From: an uncultured Parabacteroides sp.
GTDB taxonomy: Bacteria > Bacteroidota > Bacteroidia > Bacteroidales > Tannerellaceae
Direction: 5' to 3'
Assembly: GCA_900552465.1 (NCBI GenBank)
Contig: URZO01000006.1
Location: 35,591-99,590 of the forward strand
DNA: 64,000 nt
Below are positions 8,308 through 16,489 of the stretch, piece by piece. The position numbers and the translations under genes were made by a program. Below the pieces are notes generated by a model. It made no database searches, was not told the origin of the DNA, and worked only from the letters and a program-made list of their open reading frames with translations. The number at the start of each line of letters is the position of its first letter. Positions within the stretch are counted from its first letter, which is position 1.

Positions 8308-9852
8308 TTAGTGGATATTAGCCATACTTACCAGCGGCTCGTACAGTTTTTCTATATCCTGGGCGTCCAGTTCGATCGTGAGCTGGTCGCCGGGGAGAAT
8401 GGTTTGTCCGGCGGGAGAGATGTCTTTATGGTCGCGATGGATATTCCGGATTATACAGTGGTTGGGCAGTTCGAGCGTATCGACCTCTTTACCGTCGAAG
8501 TAAGCGCCGGCCATGACTTCGATATTCAGGTTCAGCCGTTTCTGTTCCCGGAATACCGGCTTGTTGATCATCTCTTCATAAAACATGACGTTGAACGGCT
8601 TTATCTCCAACAGTTCCGTGAAATAATAGGTGAGGCCCCCGACCACGATGGAGGGGTAGAAGACCTCGAAGTGGGCCGTGATCTCCGTGATAAGTATGAT
8701 TGCCGTGATAGGCGTGCGGACGACGGCGATCAGGAATGCCGCCATTCCGATCAGCATGACATAGCTTACATGCTCCATCCCGATCACACCATGCCGGACC
8801 AGCACGAGGGCGAACAGTTTACCGATCAGTCCGCCGGTCACCAAAGTCGGAATAAAACTCCCTCCCGGTAATCCGGAGGAGAAGGAGAAGACGGTAAACA
8901 CCATGTGAAGGAACATCATGCCGGCGATCCAGTAAAGATTATTGTTACCGCCTTCCGCCTGCTGCATCAGGAATTGTTCGCCTCCTCCGGTCAGATCGGT
9001 TACGGTCAGCGAAATGACGTATGCCATGACCAAGAGAGCTAACAGCTTGAGATATTCCGGTTGCCGGATGGCGGGGTACATACGTTTGGCATAGAGCATC
9101 AGCAGGGAATAGAACTTACCGAAAACCGATACGATAACGGCAAAAAGAAGGTACAGTTTTATGTGCAGCCCTAACGGGAGATCGGGGACAATGGCCTGTA
9201 TCCCGTGATACGGGTTGATCGGGAAGATAGTGCTGGCAATCGTTCCGGCGACGACGCCCGCCAGAATCGTGGTAATGGCTGTTTTAGGGGCGTCGAAACG
9301 TTCGATCGATTCGATGACCAAGGTGGCTGCCGCAAGAGGGGCTGCGAAAGCGGCAGCCAGGCCGGCTCCTGCGCCTGCCGCAAGAAGTTGTTTGCGTTCT
9401 CCGCTCAGGATATGTCCCCATTTGCTTACCAGGTCGCCAATGTAAGAGCCCATCTGCACGGAAGGTCCTTCGCGTCCCATCGACAGTCCGCTACTGAGTG
9501 TCAGGACACCCCCGGTGAATTTAGCCAGCAATTGCCGCAGAGAATGCTTATATTCGATCCGGCCGTTGATGGCCCCACGTGTCTGCGAAATGCCTCCTCC
9601 CGATATATATGGCCACCGTCTTACCAGCCATGCGACGAAACATAGTATTCCCCATAAGGCAAGGAACAGGGCTACATGATAATACCAGGGAGGGGAAGAC
9701 CGGAAGAATTCTTTCCGCATGTTAAAGAATAGTTGCAGCAAATAATGATAGGGCACTGCCACCAGTCCGGTCAGCAGCCCTACGATCAGGCTCACGAAAT
9801 AGAGCCTGGCGTCTACCAGCTTCAGCTTTACTATTCTTCGATTAACCTTCAT
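8308..9852 (-). CDS. ClC-family chloride channel/antiporter with C-terminal TrkA-C-like domain
   Basis: Inner-membrane anion transporter, 514 residues. The ClC signature motifs are visible: SGGGISQ (about 84-90, GSGIP position), GREGP (126-130) with the gating glutamate Glu128, and GGSFIP near residue 333. The gating glutamate is present, which fits both channels and H+/Cl- antiporters. After the membrane part (to ~440) a soluble tail follows with TrkA-C/RCK-C character (HCIIRNIHRDHKDISPAGQT, then LPGDQLTIELD), a likely ligand-sensing module. ClC proteins with this tail are common in Bacteroidetes. No promoter was recognised; it stands as a single gene. Confidence 0.93.
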   Translation of the reverse strand: MKVNRRIVKLKLVDARLYFVSLIVGLLTGLVAVPYHYLLQLFFNMRKEFFRSSPPWYYHVALFLALWGILCFVAWLVRRWPYISGGGISQTRGAINGRIEYKHSLRQLLAKFTGGVLTLSSGLSMGREGPSVQMGSYIGDLVSKWGHILSGERKQLLAAGAGAGLAAAFAAPLAAATLVIESIERFDAPKTAITTILAGVVAGTIASTIFPINPYHGIQAIVPDLPLGLHIKLYLLFAVIVSVFGKFYSLLMLYAKRMYPAIRQPEYLKLLALLVMAYVISLTVTDLTGGGEQFLMQQAEGGNNNLYWIAGMMFLHMVFTVFSFSSGLPGGSFIPTLVTGGLIGKLFALVLVRHGVIGMEHVSYVMLIGMAAFLIAVVRTPITAIILITEITAHFEVFYPSIVVGGLTYYFTELLEIKPFNVMFYEEMINKPVFREQKRLNLNIEVMAGAYFDGKEVDTLELPNHCIIRNIHRDHKDISPAGQTILPGDQLTIELDAQDIEKLYEPLVSMANIH

Positions 9853-9884
9853 TCCCTTTTTAACAAGGGAGTATTCTGGTTAGT

Positions 9885-10745
9885 TTAGAAGCAGCGGATA
9901 TATCCTAACGAATAGGTTTCATATAAGTTGTCTTTCATTCCGTGCGTATAGCGGAAAGAGATAATGTTCTTTTTGATCTCATATTTCAGGTTATTACGCC
10001 AGTGGATAGGACGGTCTCCATTATTTTCATAGCCGTAGAAGCCCGCCAAGTTGGTGGCGAGTGTGAAGTTCCGGTACTTCCCGGTGAAACCAACTCCGTA
10101 CGAAATCGCATCGTTCTGCCGGTGCACCATATCATTCGTCATCCAGCAGTAAAAGCCTGCCAATGCCTGCATGCGGATGGAGGCTTGCCCGTCTGCGCTT
10201 TTCCACAAATTTCGTCCGACGTTCACATCGAACCAATAGGACGCAGCATCCGTGAAACGGGCATCACACAAACGTCCGCCGCTGGCCGTCTTGATATTGG
10301 CGCTAACAACGGCATCCACCCATTTCTCACTGTTCAGAACCTGAAAGAAAGAACTGATGATAATATCGCCATTATATTTGATCGGGCTTTCCGTTTCTAC
10401 GGCAAAGCGTTCATCGCGTGTTTCCGGTGTCATTTTGTACTTTTCCTTGAAGCACCAGTTTATTTCTACTCCGGCACGTCCCCGGAAGAACGGCAACAGG
10501 GCGCGTCCTGCGATATCCCAGGTCTTATCACCTGTATAATAATGATATTCGCCCCGTACTTCCACTTCATACCGCTGGCTTACTTGTCCGTCTCTCATCT
10601 CCGGAATCGGAAAAGCGTTTGGCCCGAAGTAACGCGGGGAGTAAATAAGCAGTTCGGTCTTGTCGCGCCAGCTATCGGCATGGCAATCAAGTGCTGAGAA
10701 AGTAATTACAAGTGCAATTAGTAGTATTTGTGATAAATATTTCAT
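9885..10745 (-). CDS. Exported protein of unknown function, outer-membrane beta-barrel-like
   Basis: Not assigned to a named family. 286 residues with a signal peptide (MKYLSQILLIALVITFSALDCHA). The mature part is rich in aromatic beta-strands (RYEVEVRGEYHYYTG, GVEINWCFKEKYKM, FYCWMTNDM, ISFRYTHGM) and ends in YIRCF, a C-terminal Phe typical of outer-membrane barrels. The ATG at 10745 is chosen because the in-frame ATG at 10781 lies at or upstream of the -7 promoter element. Divergently transcribed from the ThuA-like gene with a ~90-bp shared intergenic region. Confidence 0.55.
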   Translation of the reverse strand: MKYLSQILLIALVITFSALDCHADSWRDKTELLIYSPRYFGPNAFPIPEMRDGQVSQRYEVEVRGEYHYYTGDKTWDIAGRALLPFFRGRAGVEINWCFKEKYKMTPETRDERFAVETESPIKYNGDIIISSFFQVLNSEKWVDAVVSANIKTASGGRLCDARFTDAASYWFDVNVGRNLWKSADGQASIRMQALAGFYCWMTNDMVHRQNDAISYGVGFTGKYRNFTLATNLAGFYGYENNGDRPIHWRNNLKYEIKKNIISFRYTHGMKDNLYETYSLGYIRCF

Positions 10746-10770
10746 ATAGAGGGTTCTTTTATTTCGGCAA

Positions 10771-10778
10771 CAAAAGTA
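10771..10778 (-). promoter_or_regulatory. -7 element (TACTTTTG) for the barrel-like gene
   Basis: TAnnTTTG match 26 bases before the ATG at 10745. Confidence 0.5.
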
Positions 10779-10798
10779 CATATTTCATATTGATTTAC

Positions 10799-10806
10799 TA
10801 CATTTG
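10799..10806 (+). promoter_or_regulatory. -7 element (TACATTTG) for the ThuA-like gene
   Basis: TAnnTTTG match 31 bases before the ATG at 10838. It is divergent from the promoter at 10778-10771, so the two promoters sit back to back. Confidence 0.5.
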
Positions 10807-10837
10807 CCTCATACAAATCTTTAAACCATAAAATACC

Positions 10838-11752
10838 ATGAGACATTTACACTTAGGAAAGCTCTTGTTAGTAGTCTTTTCTCTTCTGTTAGCATGTACG
10901 GTTTCGGCCCGTAAACCGATTAAAACATTATTAATTACAGGGCAAAACAACCATAACTGGCAAGTGAGCCATGTCGTGTTGAAACAGATCCTGGAGAACT
11001 CCGGCCGTTTCGATGTCGACTTTGCCATCTCTCCGGGGCAGGGAAAGGATATGTCGGGTTTTGTCCTCGATTTCACCCCTTATCAGTTAGTTGTCTTGGA
11101 TTATAATGGCGATTCATGGCCGGAAGAAACAAACCGCCGCTTCCTGGAGTTTGTCCAGAATGGAGGAGGAGTTGTGGTTTACCATGCCGCCGATAATGCC
11201 TTCTCCAAGTGGCCGGAATTTAATAAAATCTGTGCCTTGGGCGGTTGGGAAGGCCGTGACGAGAAGGCTGGCCCGTATGTGTATTGGCAGGACGGTAAAT
11301 TGATTAAGGACAGCTCGGCAGGCGTAGGCGGTTCACACGGACGTCAGCATGAATATATATTGAACGGACGTAACAAAGTACATCCGATCATAAAAGGTCT
11401 GCCCATGAAGTGGCGTCATGCCCAGGACGAACTCTACGACCGTATGCGCGGCCCGGGTAATATTCAGGATCTTTTATACACTGCCTATTCGGAGAAAGAA
11501 ACAAACGGTTCCGGTCGCGAAGAGCCGTTGGTCTTTACTGTAGATTATGGTAATGCCCGTATTTTCCATACGATGCTCGGTCATGCTGGTCCGACGCCTG
11601 AAGATAATATCGCTATGCAATGTACCGGTTTCCAGGTACTCTTGCTTCGCGGTGCAGAATGGGCTGCCACCGGCAAAGTAACCCAGAAAGTCCCGAAAGA
11701 TTTCCCGACAGAGACAACTTGCTCATACCGGAAAGATTATAAAGAAAAATAA
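10838..11752 (+). CDS. ThuA-like domain protein, exported
   Basis: 304 residues with an N-terminal signal peptide (LLLVVFSLLLACTVSA). The mature region has the ThuA (trehalose utilization, class I glutamine-amidotransferase-like fold) pattern: KTLLITGQNNHNW, LVVLDYNGDSWPE, VQNGGGVVVYHAADNAF, HPIIKGLPMKWRHAQDELYD and RIFHTMLGHAGPTPED. ThuA-like proteins are linked to carbohydrate (ketotrehalose/glycoside) metabolism, but the reaction is not established for exported Bacteroidetes members. A Cys in the signal region (LLLAC) could be a lipobox, but the residues before it fit a normal cleavage after VSA equally well. Ends at a clear intrinsic terminator. Confidence 0.85.
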   Translation: MRHLHLGKLLLVVFSLLLACTVSARKPIKTLLITGQNNHNWQVSHVVLKQILENSGRFDVDFAISPGQGKDMSGFVLDFTPYQLVVLDYNGDSWPEETNRRFLEFVQNGGGVVVYHAADNAFSKWPEFNKICALGGWEGRDEKAGPYVYWQDGKLIKDSSAGVGGSHGRQHEYILNGRNKVHPIIKGLPMKWRHAQDELYDRMRGPGNIQDLLYTAYSEKETNGSGREEPLVFTVDYGNARIFHTMLGHAGPTPEDNIAMQCTGFQVLLLRGAEWAATGKVTQKVPKDFPTETTCSYRKDYKEK

Positions 11753-11770
11753 GTATTTACTCTGAATAAG

Positions 11771-11820
11771 AAAGCGCGAATAACATATTTACTCATGTTA
11801 TTCGCGCTTTCTGTTTTTTT
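11771..11820 (+). terminator. Intrinsic terminator downstream of the ThuA-like gene
   Basis: Perfect 16-bp stem (11771-11786 with 11795-11810; arm AAAGCGCGAATAACAT) with an 8-base loop, followed by CTG and a run of seven T. Confidence 0.92.
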
Positions 11821-11838
11821 AAGTTACAAAAGAAAATG

Positions 11839-11919
11839 ATAAGCAACAGTTCACGCTGTGTGGCGTGAAAATCATTTCATCAGTTCTTGTAGTCAAAATG
11901 TTTACCAGATTCCACAGAC
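11839..11919. repeat. Island-flanking structured repeat, copy A
   Basis: Shares with copy B (23743-23821), in the same orientation and order: ATAAGCAACAG; a CACGC/GCGTG hairpin; TGTAGTCA; and TTTACCAGATTYCACAGAC. An extra inverted copy of ATAAGCAACAG lies at 11983-11993 and overlaps the last codons of the DUF4384 gene. It marks the 3' end of the AT-rich accessory cluster. Family unknown. Confidence 0.75.
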
Positions 11920-11989
11920 AGAACGACTAATGATCCCTTCTTTTGATTTGGTAGTAAGAAGAGGATTGACCAATAAGAATGGCTGTTGC

Positions 11990-12760
11990 TTATTGTGTGA
12001 TAAAAATATTTTTAAACTTGAGTATTCTTAAATCAGGGGGAATTGATAGTATCCACTGGTGAAGATCTTCCAAAGTAACATCTCTTGTATATGGAATATC
12101 TTTTTTCAACAAGACGAAAACAACAGAGATATTTTCAATCGGCTCTTGTGTCTCTTTTCGAATCTTATAATCTTGAGTGATCGGAAAAAAATTATGTTCA
12201 TTAGTCTTCAACATTTGCGACGGCTCTTCCTTATTGGGGTATACGATATTACCTTTGCCCGTTTCGTCAAACCAGAATATATGGATGTAACATACTTTAG
12301 TCGGACGAATGCTGAATGAGATATTGTCCCCATCTCTGTAGGGTGTATCTCTTATTCCCTCTATATAAGCGTCGAATTCCAAGTCGCGTTTATTTTTCTT
12401 GATTCGAATAGTAGCTTCTATATCTACCGTATAGAATATATGTTTCTCTTCTGTAAGAATCTGTTCGTTGATGATTTTATAATTTATAATTTCTCCGGAG
12501 AGTTCCGAACTGCTTGAACTTACAAAATAATTAAGACGATCGGAGACGGAGCCTGTATTTATAACAGTAAATAATTCTGATATGCCCGCTTTTTGCAAGG
12601 CGTTAGCTTTTGCCTCATCTATAGCTTTGCTTCTCGCATTTTCAGGCGTGATATTGGCTATTTCCCAATTCCCGGTAGCATAAACTTTCTTTGTTTGTGC
12701 GGAAAGAGCGGATATTGAAAGGAAAAAGAAACATACTATAATATAGAAAGTATTTCGCAT
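11990..12760 (-). CDS. LPP20-like/DUF4384 exported protein
   Basis: Last gene of the accessory cluster, 256 residues with signal peptide (cleavage likely after SALSA). The N-terminal half (about 22-125) has the LPP20/FlgT-N like pattern: TGNWEIANITPENARSKAID, EAKANALQKAGI, then a beta region ending in FYTVDIEATI. The C-terminal half looks like DUF4384 (FSIRPTKVCYIHIFWFDETG, GNIVYPNKEE, then LLKKDIPYT), a domain often found beside caspase-like proteins. Acts outside the cytoplasmic membrane. Its stop codon lies inside an inverted copy of the flanking repeat core. Function unknown; a partner of the caspase-like gene by context. Confidence 0.65.
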   Translation of the reverse strand: MRNTFYIIVCFFFLSISALSAQTKKVYATGNWEIANITPENARSKAIDEAKANALQKAGISELFTVINTGSVSDRLNYFVSSSSSELSGEIINYKIINEQILTEEKHIFYTVDIEATIRIKKNKRDLEFDAYIEGIRDTPYRDGDNISFSIRPTKVCYIHIFWFDETGKGNIVYPNKEEPSQMLKTNEHNFFPITQDYKIRKETQEPIENISVVFVLLKKDIPYTRDVTLEDLHQWILSIPPDLRILKFKNIFITQ

Positions 12761-12799
12761 ATCAGATTTATCAACTGTCTACAAAATTAATACAATCTC

Positions 12800-13507
12800 T
12801 TATTCTTTTTGCAAATTCGTATTATTTGTTGAAATGATTTGTTTGATTCCTATCAGGCTGTCTAATTTGTCATGCAGGTTTTCTGCTTCTTGTTCCAAAT
12901 TCTTATGGATATTTTGAACTGCAATATCGGCCGCAGCTTTAGAACTGTAAGATAGGCAAACCATTACCTCTACATTCTTATTGTTTAGATCTCTATATAT
13001 CTCGATCTCTTTCGTTACGCGTCCTAAGTCAGCGATGATTAATTCTTTACTTGCCTGGACTGCTTTATTGATTGCAATTGCTTCCTCGTTTGATAATTCA
13101 TTGTTCGAGACACTGTTCTCAATGAGAGAACTAATGTTTGAACTCATAAGGCCTGCCAATTCGACTTTTGCCTGGTGAGTCGCTTGCATCTTGGCAGAGC
13201 TTGCATTTCCTCCGATAACCCTTGCATTGACAACAATGTATTCAGGTAGTCCGGATTCATTTGAAGCGACTGACTTCGTCCATGCACTTTCGATTTGTTT
13301 ATCCAATGGCATTCCGCCAATAAAAGTTTTGAACCCTTCTTTTTTGTATAACTTTGCCTCTTTTCGTGCCTGTTTGACGGCTGATTGTTTCAGCTCTTTT
13401 CTTAATTCTCCATTAGACGGGATAGAGTTTCCCTGTTTTTTGCTACTGCCGCATCCCATAAGAAGGATACAGAGACAGAAAAAGATAGATACATGTTTAG
13501 TTTTCAT
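12800..13507 (-). CDS. LPP20-family lipoprotein
   Basis: 235-residue lipoprotein with signal MKTKHVSIFFCLCILLMGC (lipobox LMGC). The mature part is helical and carries the LPP20-like repeat pattern (KMQATHQAKVELAGLMSS, IIADLGRVTKEIEIYRD, NVEVMVCLSYSSKAAADIA). Related domains are found in Helicobacter LPP20 and in envelope accessory proteins. Sits between the transglutaminase-like and DUF4384 genes with gaps of 79 and 39 bases, in the same direction, so probably in the same transcript. Function unknown; two LPP20-like proteins in a row suggest an envelope assembly or scaffold role, which is inference. Confidence 0.65.
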   Translation of the reverse strand: MKTKHVSIFFCLCILLMGCGSSKKQGNSIPSNGELRKELKQSAVKQARKEAKLYKKEGFKTFIGGMPLDKQIESAWTKSVASNESGLPEYIVVNARVIGGNASSAKMQATHQAKVELAGLMSSNISSLIENSVSNNELSNEEAIAINKAVQASKELIIADLGRVTKEIEIYRDLNNKNVEVMVCLSYSSKAAADIAVQNIHKNLEQEAENLHDKLDSLIGIKQIISTNNTNLQKE

Positions 13508-13586
13508 TATGGTAAAATTTATATTAATTATCTGTTTGCTATATTATCTTTTTAATAATCGATTTGTGACATATAACCGGAAAAAA

Positions 13587-15011
13587 TTAATCTAAAATGT
13601 ATATTTTGGCTTTTTCTTTTTTGTAACGAGGGATAGACTGTCCGACTTTTGCATGCAAATAGGTCGGATCACAGATGATATATTGTTCTCCCTTTATGTT
13701 AACAAAGTCACCTGAAACAGAGGAGTTAAATTTGACGGCGGTTGTAACATGATCCGGATAATCCAGAAGAATGACCTGTAGCCCTAAAAAGCGTCTGACG
13801 AGCTGTGAAAAGAGTACAGACCTGTCTTCGCAATCTGAAAAGGGGTAGTAGAACAATTCTTCTGCAAAAAAGAACTTTTCCTGTCCAAACTGCTGCAAGT
13901 CGTTTTTGTAACTAAATGCAGTTTGGACAAATTGTAATAGAAAATTGACCGACTCCCATTCTGTTTTATTTGAAAGCTCAGGAAGGATTTCTTTTTCAAG
14001 ACTTTTTCGGGTTATATTGGATATTGGGGTATTTGCATAAACTGATATTTCTGTTTGTGGATAAGTTTGAAAGAAGTCGATTAAGTTCTTGTTTATGTTA
14101 ATGGAATAGGTATTATCTTCTGTCTTACATTGTTTCGTATATAATGACAGCGCCAACCTAAACGGCCGTTTAGCCTGTAAACTCATGCGTTTATCCGTAT
14201 TTGGATAATCTATAGAATACGAGTAGATGCCATTGCTGGCATCGGCATTTCCTATTATGTAATATCTTTCGTTTTCAAAATTGATAAAAGGTGTTCCGTA
14301 TATGGTCGTCTGGAAAGAAATAAGGGAGATTAATTTGTTATTACATCTTCCGATTTTCATACGATATCCTAACTGATTCATTATGAACGTGGAAAATATT
14401 ATCTGATTTTCTTTCTTTCCCGGATAAAAATTCTCTGTAATATGATTTAATAGCTGATACATGCCCCAATCGTTCAGGTTCATATCGTTCCGGTAAAAGA
14501 GAAGCTCATTTATCAATTCTCTATATGGAGCACCGGAAAGTTGTTTCCATATTGTCGCAATTGTTTTCTCTTCAGTATTAATAACAGAAAATGAAAATTC
14601 CGGGAAATAGTGGAATTGCAATTCTGATCCGTAATAAAGAATTGTTGTTTTTCGGGCATTTTCTTTGTTCGGATTTTGCGAATCCCATAGATTCAATTCC
14701 TCGAAAGAATCTCTTTGCTGAATAATACTGTCTACGGTCAATTCAAATGATATAGCCGAACTCTCTTTGGATGTGGATATATCCATTTGGGGAAGAGGCT
14801 TTTTCGGCACTGGGATAGGGTTGTTTATTTTGAACTTAATCCAGCTTTCTTCTATATATTTTATAAATGCAGAATTGATCGAATCATTATAAGTTTTGTA
14901 TTGCTTACGTGTTTCCTGGCGAAACATATTGAACTGATCCTGAAAGTCATTTTGACCATAGGACGTTATGGACATCAGCAACAGGATACTGATAGAAATT
15001 AATTGCTTCAT
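13587..15011 (-). CDS. Exported transglutaminase-like cysteine enzyme
   Basis: 474 residues with signal peptide (LISISILLLMSITSYGQ). The C-terminal ~130 residues hold a transglutaminase-like catalytic triad in the right order and spacing: Cys394 in FSDCEDRSVLFSQLVRRFLG, His421 in YPDHVTTAV and Asp448 in YIICDPTYLHAKVG. The first ~300 residues are beta-rich and unrecognised. Such folds act as proteases, amidases or cross-linkers; which applies here is not known. It follows the caspase-like gene by 15 bases, so two exported cysteine enzymes are adjacent in one operon. Confidence 0.75.
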   Translation of the reverse strand: MKQLISISILLLMSITSYGQNDFQDQFNMFRQETRKQYKTYNDSINSAFIKYIEESWIKFKINNPIPVPKKPLPQMDISTSKESSAISFELTVDSIIQQRDSFEELNLWDSQNPNKENARKTTILYYGSELQFHYFPEFSFSVINTEEKTIATIWKQLSGAPYRELINELLFYRNDMNLNDWGMYQLLNHITENFYPGKKENQIIFSTFIMNQLGYRMKIGRCNNKLISLISFQTTIYGTPFINFENERYYIIGNADASNGIYSYSIDYPNTDKRMSLQAKRPFRLALSLYTKQCKTEDNTYSININKNLIDFFQTYPQTEISVYANTPISNITRKSLEKEILPELSNKTEWESVNFLLQFVQTAFSYKNDLQQFGQEKFFFAEELFYYPFSDCEDRSVLFSQLVRRFLGLQVILLDYPDHVTTAVKFNSSVSGDFVNIKGEQYIICDPTYLHAKVGQSIPRYKKEKAKIYILD

Positions 15012-15026
15012 TGGATTCTTTTTTAG

Positions 15027-16487
15027 TTATTTGATTAGCTTCCAACTTTTCCAGGCTTCGGAAATTGTTTTCGAAGTCTGCACCTGAGGGGTTTGCATTT
15101 TCCGGTTCACATCAAATGCATGAGATTTTACATTATTGATCAAATAGACTGCCAAGTCTGCATACGAAGTCTCTCCTTTGCTTTCTTGTAACTTTTTCAG
15201 AAGAAAATAAGTGAACATCCGGTGTTGTTTTTCCTCGTAAGGATAAGCAATTTCGGCGTCTGTTGTGGCACTGAAAACAACTAAGTTTCCATTGAGAGCC
15301 TCTTTGCGGGGAGTGACTTCGATTCCTGCTCCATCGACTAAAGCCGTTAGTGCGCCTTCACTGCTTTTTCCGCTAAAGCAGGCATCTAAGAATACTGTGG
15401 CGGAGAGCGTATGCATGTTTGCCAAATCATGATACAAGTTTTCTGCTTTCAGGGCTGCCTGCAAGGTTGTCGAGCTACAGTCAACCGGCAACAGATGCAT
15501 GCCATTTGTCTGTATATCGGACATTCCGTGACCGGAAAAGTAAAATATTACATGGATATTTCCATTTTTTGCTTGAGCTGCATTTTTCAGGAATTGGATC
15601 GAGGTCAGCATATCGCCATAGGTCGCATCTGTTTTGCTAAAGATGTTCCGGGTAGGAATACCTAATGTGTTAGTGCAGTATTTGTAGAAAACCTTGGCAT
15701 CATTCATCGAGAATCTTGTTTGGGATTCGTAATGATAATGTTCATTGCCGATAATAACGGCATACGTTTCATCGTTGACATTTCCCGTTTGTGGAATTCG
15801 TGTGTCTACATCCGACAGAGCATATCCTTGTTGGATTTGCTGAAACTGTTTTCGATCCCTGTTTTCGATATTGACATTTGCCAACTTCATCAATTCCGAA
15901 TCGTATGAGATATTTAAGTGGGCATACGTGTTTTGTGCACGGCTGTCATATATAGCCTGCTGCCCATTCGAAAGAGTAAAAGTTAATTTATCCAGACCTA
16001 TATAATTGTCTGAAAAAAAGAAATCCGGATTACTCACCTTTATCGAATCGAAATGAGCGACAAAATCTTTTGCCATTTTGCCACGCGGAACATTTACCGT
16101 CAATTGTCCAAATTGTTCGGACCGGATCAAAAAACATTCATTATCAGGGTCATAATCTCCCTCAATATGAAATTGATCCCAGTTGACCATTTCTGCGTAT
16201 TTTGTCTTATAAATGGCTAATGCTTCATCTTCCCATTTCTTGATTTGAGCTGTCCGGTTTGTCTCACTTGTCCGCTCCTTATATTGTGTCGTCGATTCTT
16301 CATACCGATCCCATTTAAGCCACGTTTGCAGGCGAGGTTCAACGTAGGAACGAACGTAGGTTTCTACGGGGACACGGTATTGGAACGGGGTGCTGATAGT
16401 ATTGTCACTTTGTGCTACACTTTTAGATGAAAAGCAAAAAATGATTTGTATAATAAATATTTGAATTAAGAGTTTCATTTTATTCAA
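15027..16487 (-). CDS. Exported caspase-like (peptidase C14) protein
   Basis: 486 residues. The N-terminus (LLIQIFIIQIIFCFSSKSVAQ) is a signal peptide, so the protein is periplasmic or outer-membrane, unlike cytosolic defence caspases. A charged, unrecognised region (30-235) precedes a caspase domain from TYAVIIGNEHY (241) to ~480. The catalytic dyad is intact: His320 in IFYFSGHGMSD and Cys370 in VFLDACFSGKS. Substrate preference for acidic or basic P1 is not readable. The gap to the upstream SUMF1-fold lipoprotein is 2 bases and to the transglutaminase-like gene 15, so it is in the core of the operon. An alternative start Met4 would leave the signal peptide intact. Confidence 0.85.
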   Translation of the reverse strand: MNKMKLLIQIFIIQIIFCFSSKSVAQSDNTISTPFQYRVPVETYVRSYVEPRLQTWLKWDRYEESTTQYKERTSETNRTAQIKKWEDEALAIYKTKYAEMVNWDQFHIEGDYDPDNECFLIRSEQFGQLTVNVPRGKMAKDFVAHFDSIKVSNPDFFFSDNYIGLDKLTFTLSNGQQAIYDSRAQNTYAHLNISYDSELMKLANVNIENRDRKQFQQIQQGYALSDVDTRIPQTGNVNDETYAVIIGNEHYHYESQTRFSMNDAKVFYKYCTNTLGIPTRNIFSKTDATYGDMLTSIQFLKNAAQAKNGNIHVIFYFSGHGMSDIQTNGMHLLPVDCSSTTLQAALKAENLYHDLANMHTLSATVFLDACFSGKSSEGALTALVDGAGIEVTPRKEALNGNLVVFSATTDAEIAYPYEEKQHRMFTYFLLKKLQESKGETSYADLAVYLINNVKSHAFDVNRKMQTPQVQTSKTISEAWKSWKLIK

Positions 16488-16489
16488 TT

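Noticed and set aside
15027..16487. CRISPR-associated caspase (Craspase-type) effector
   Set aside because: No type III effector genes are present, and the protein has a signal peptide, so a cytosolic role is unlikely.
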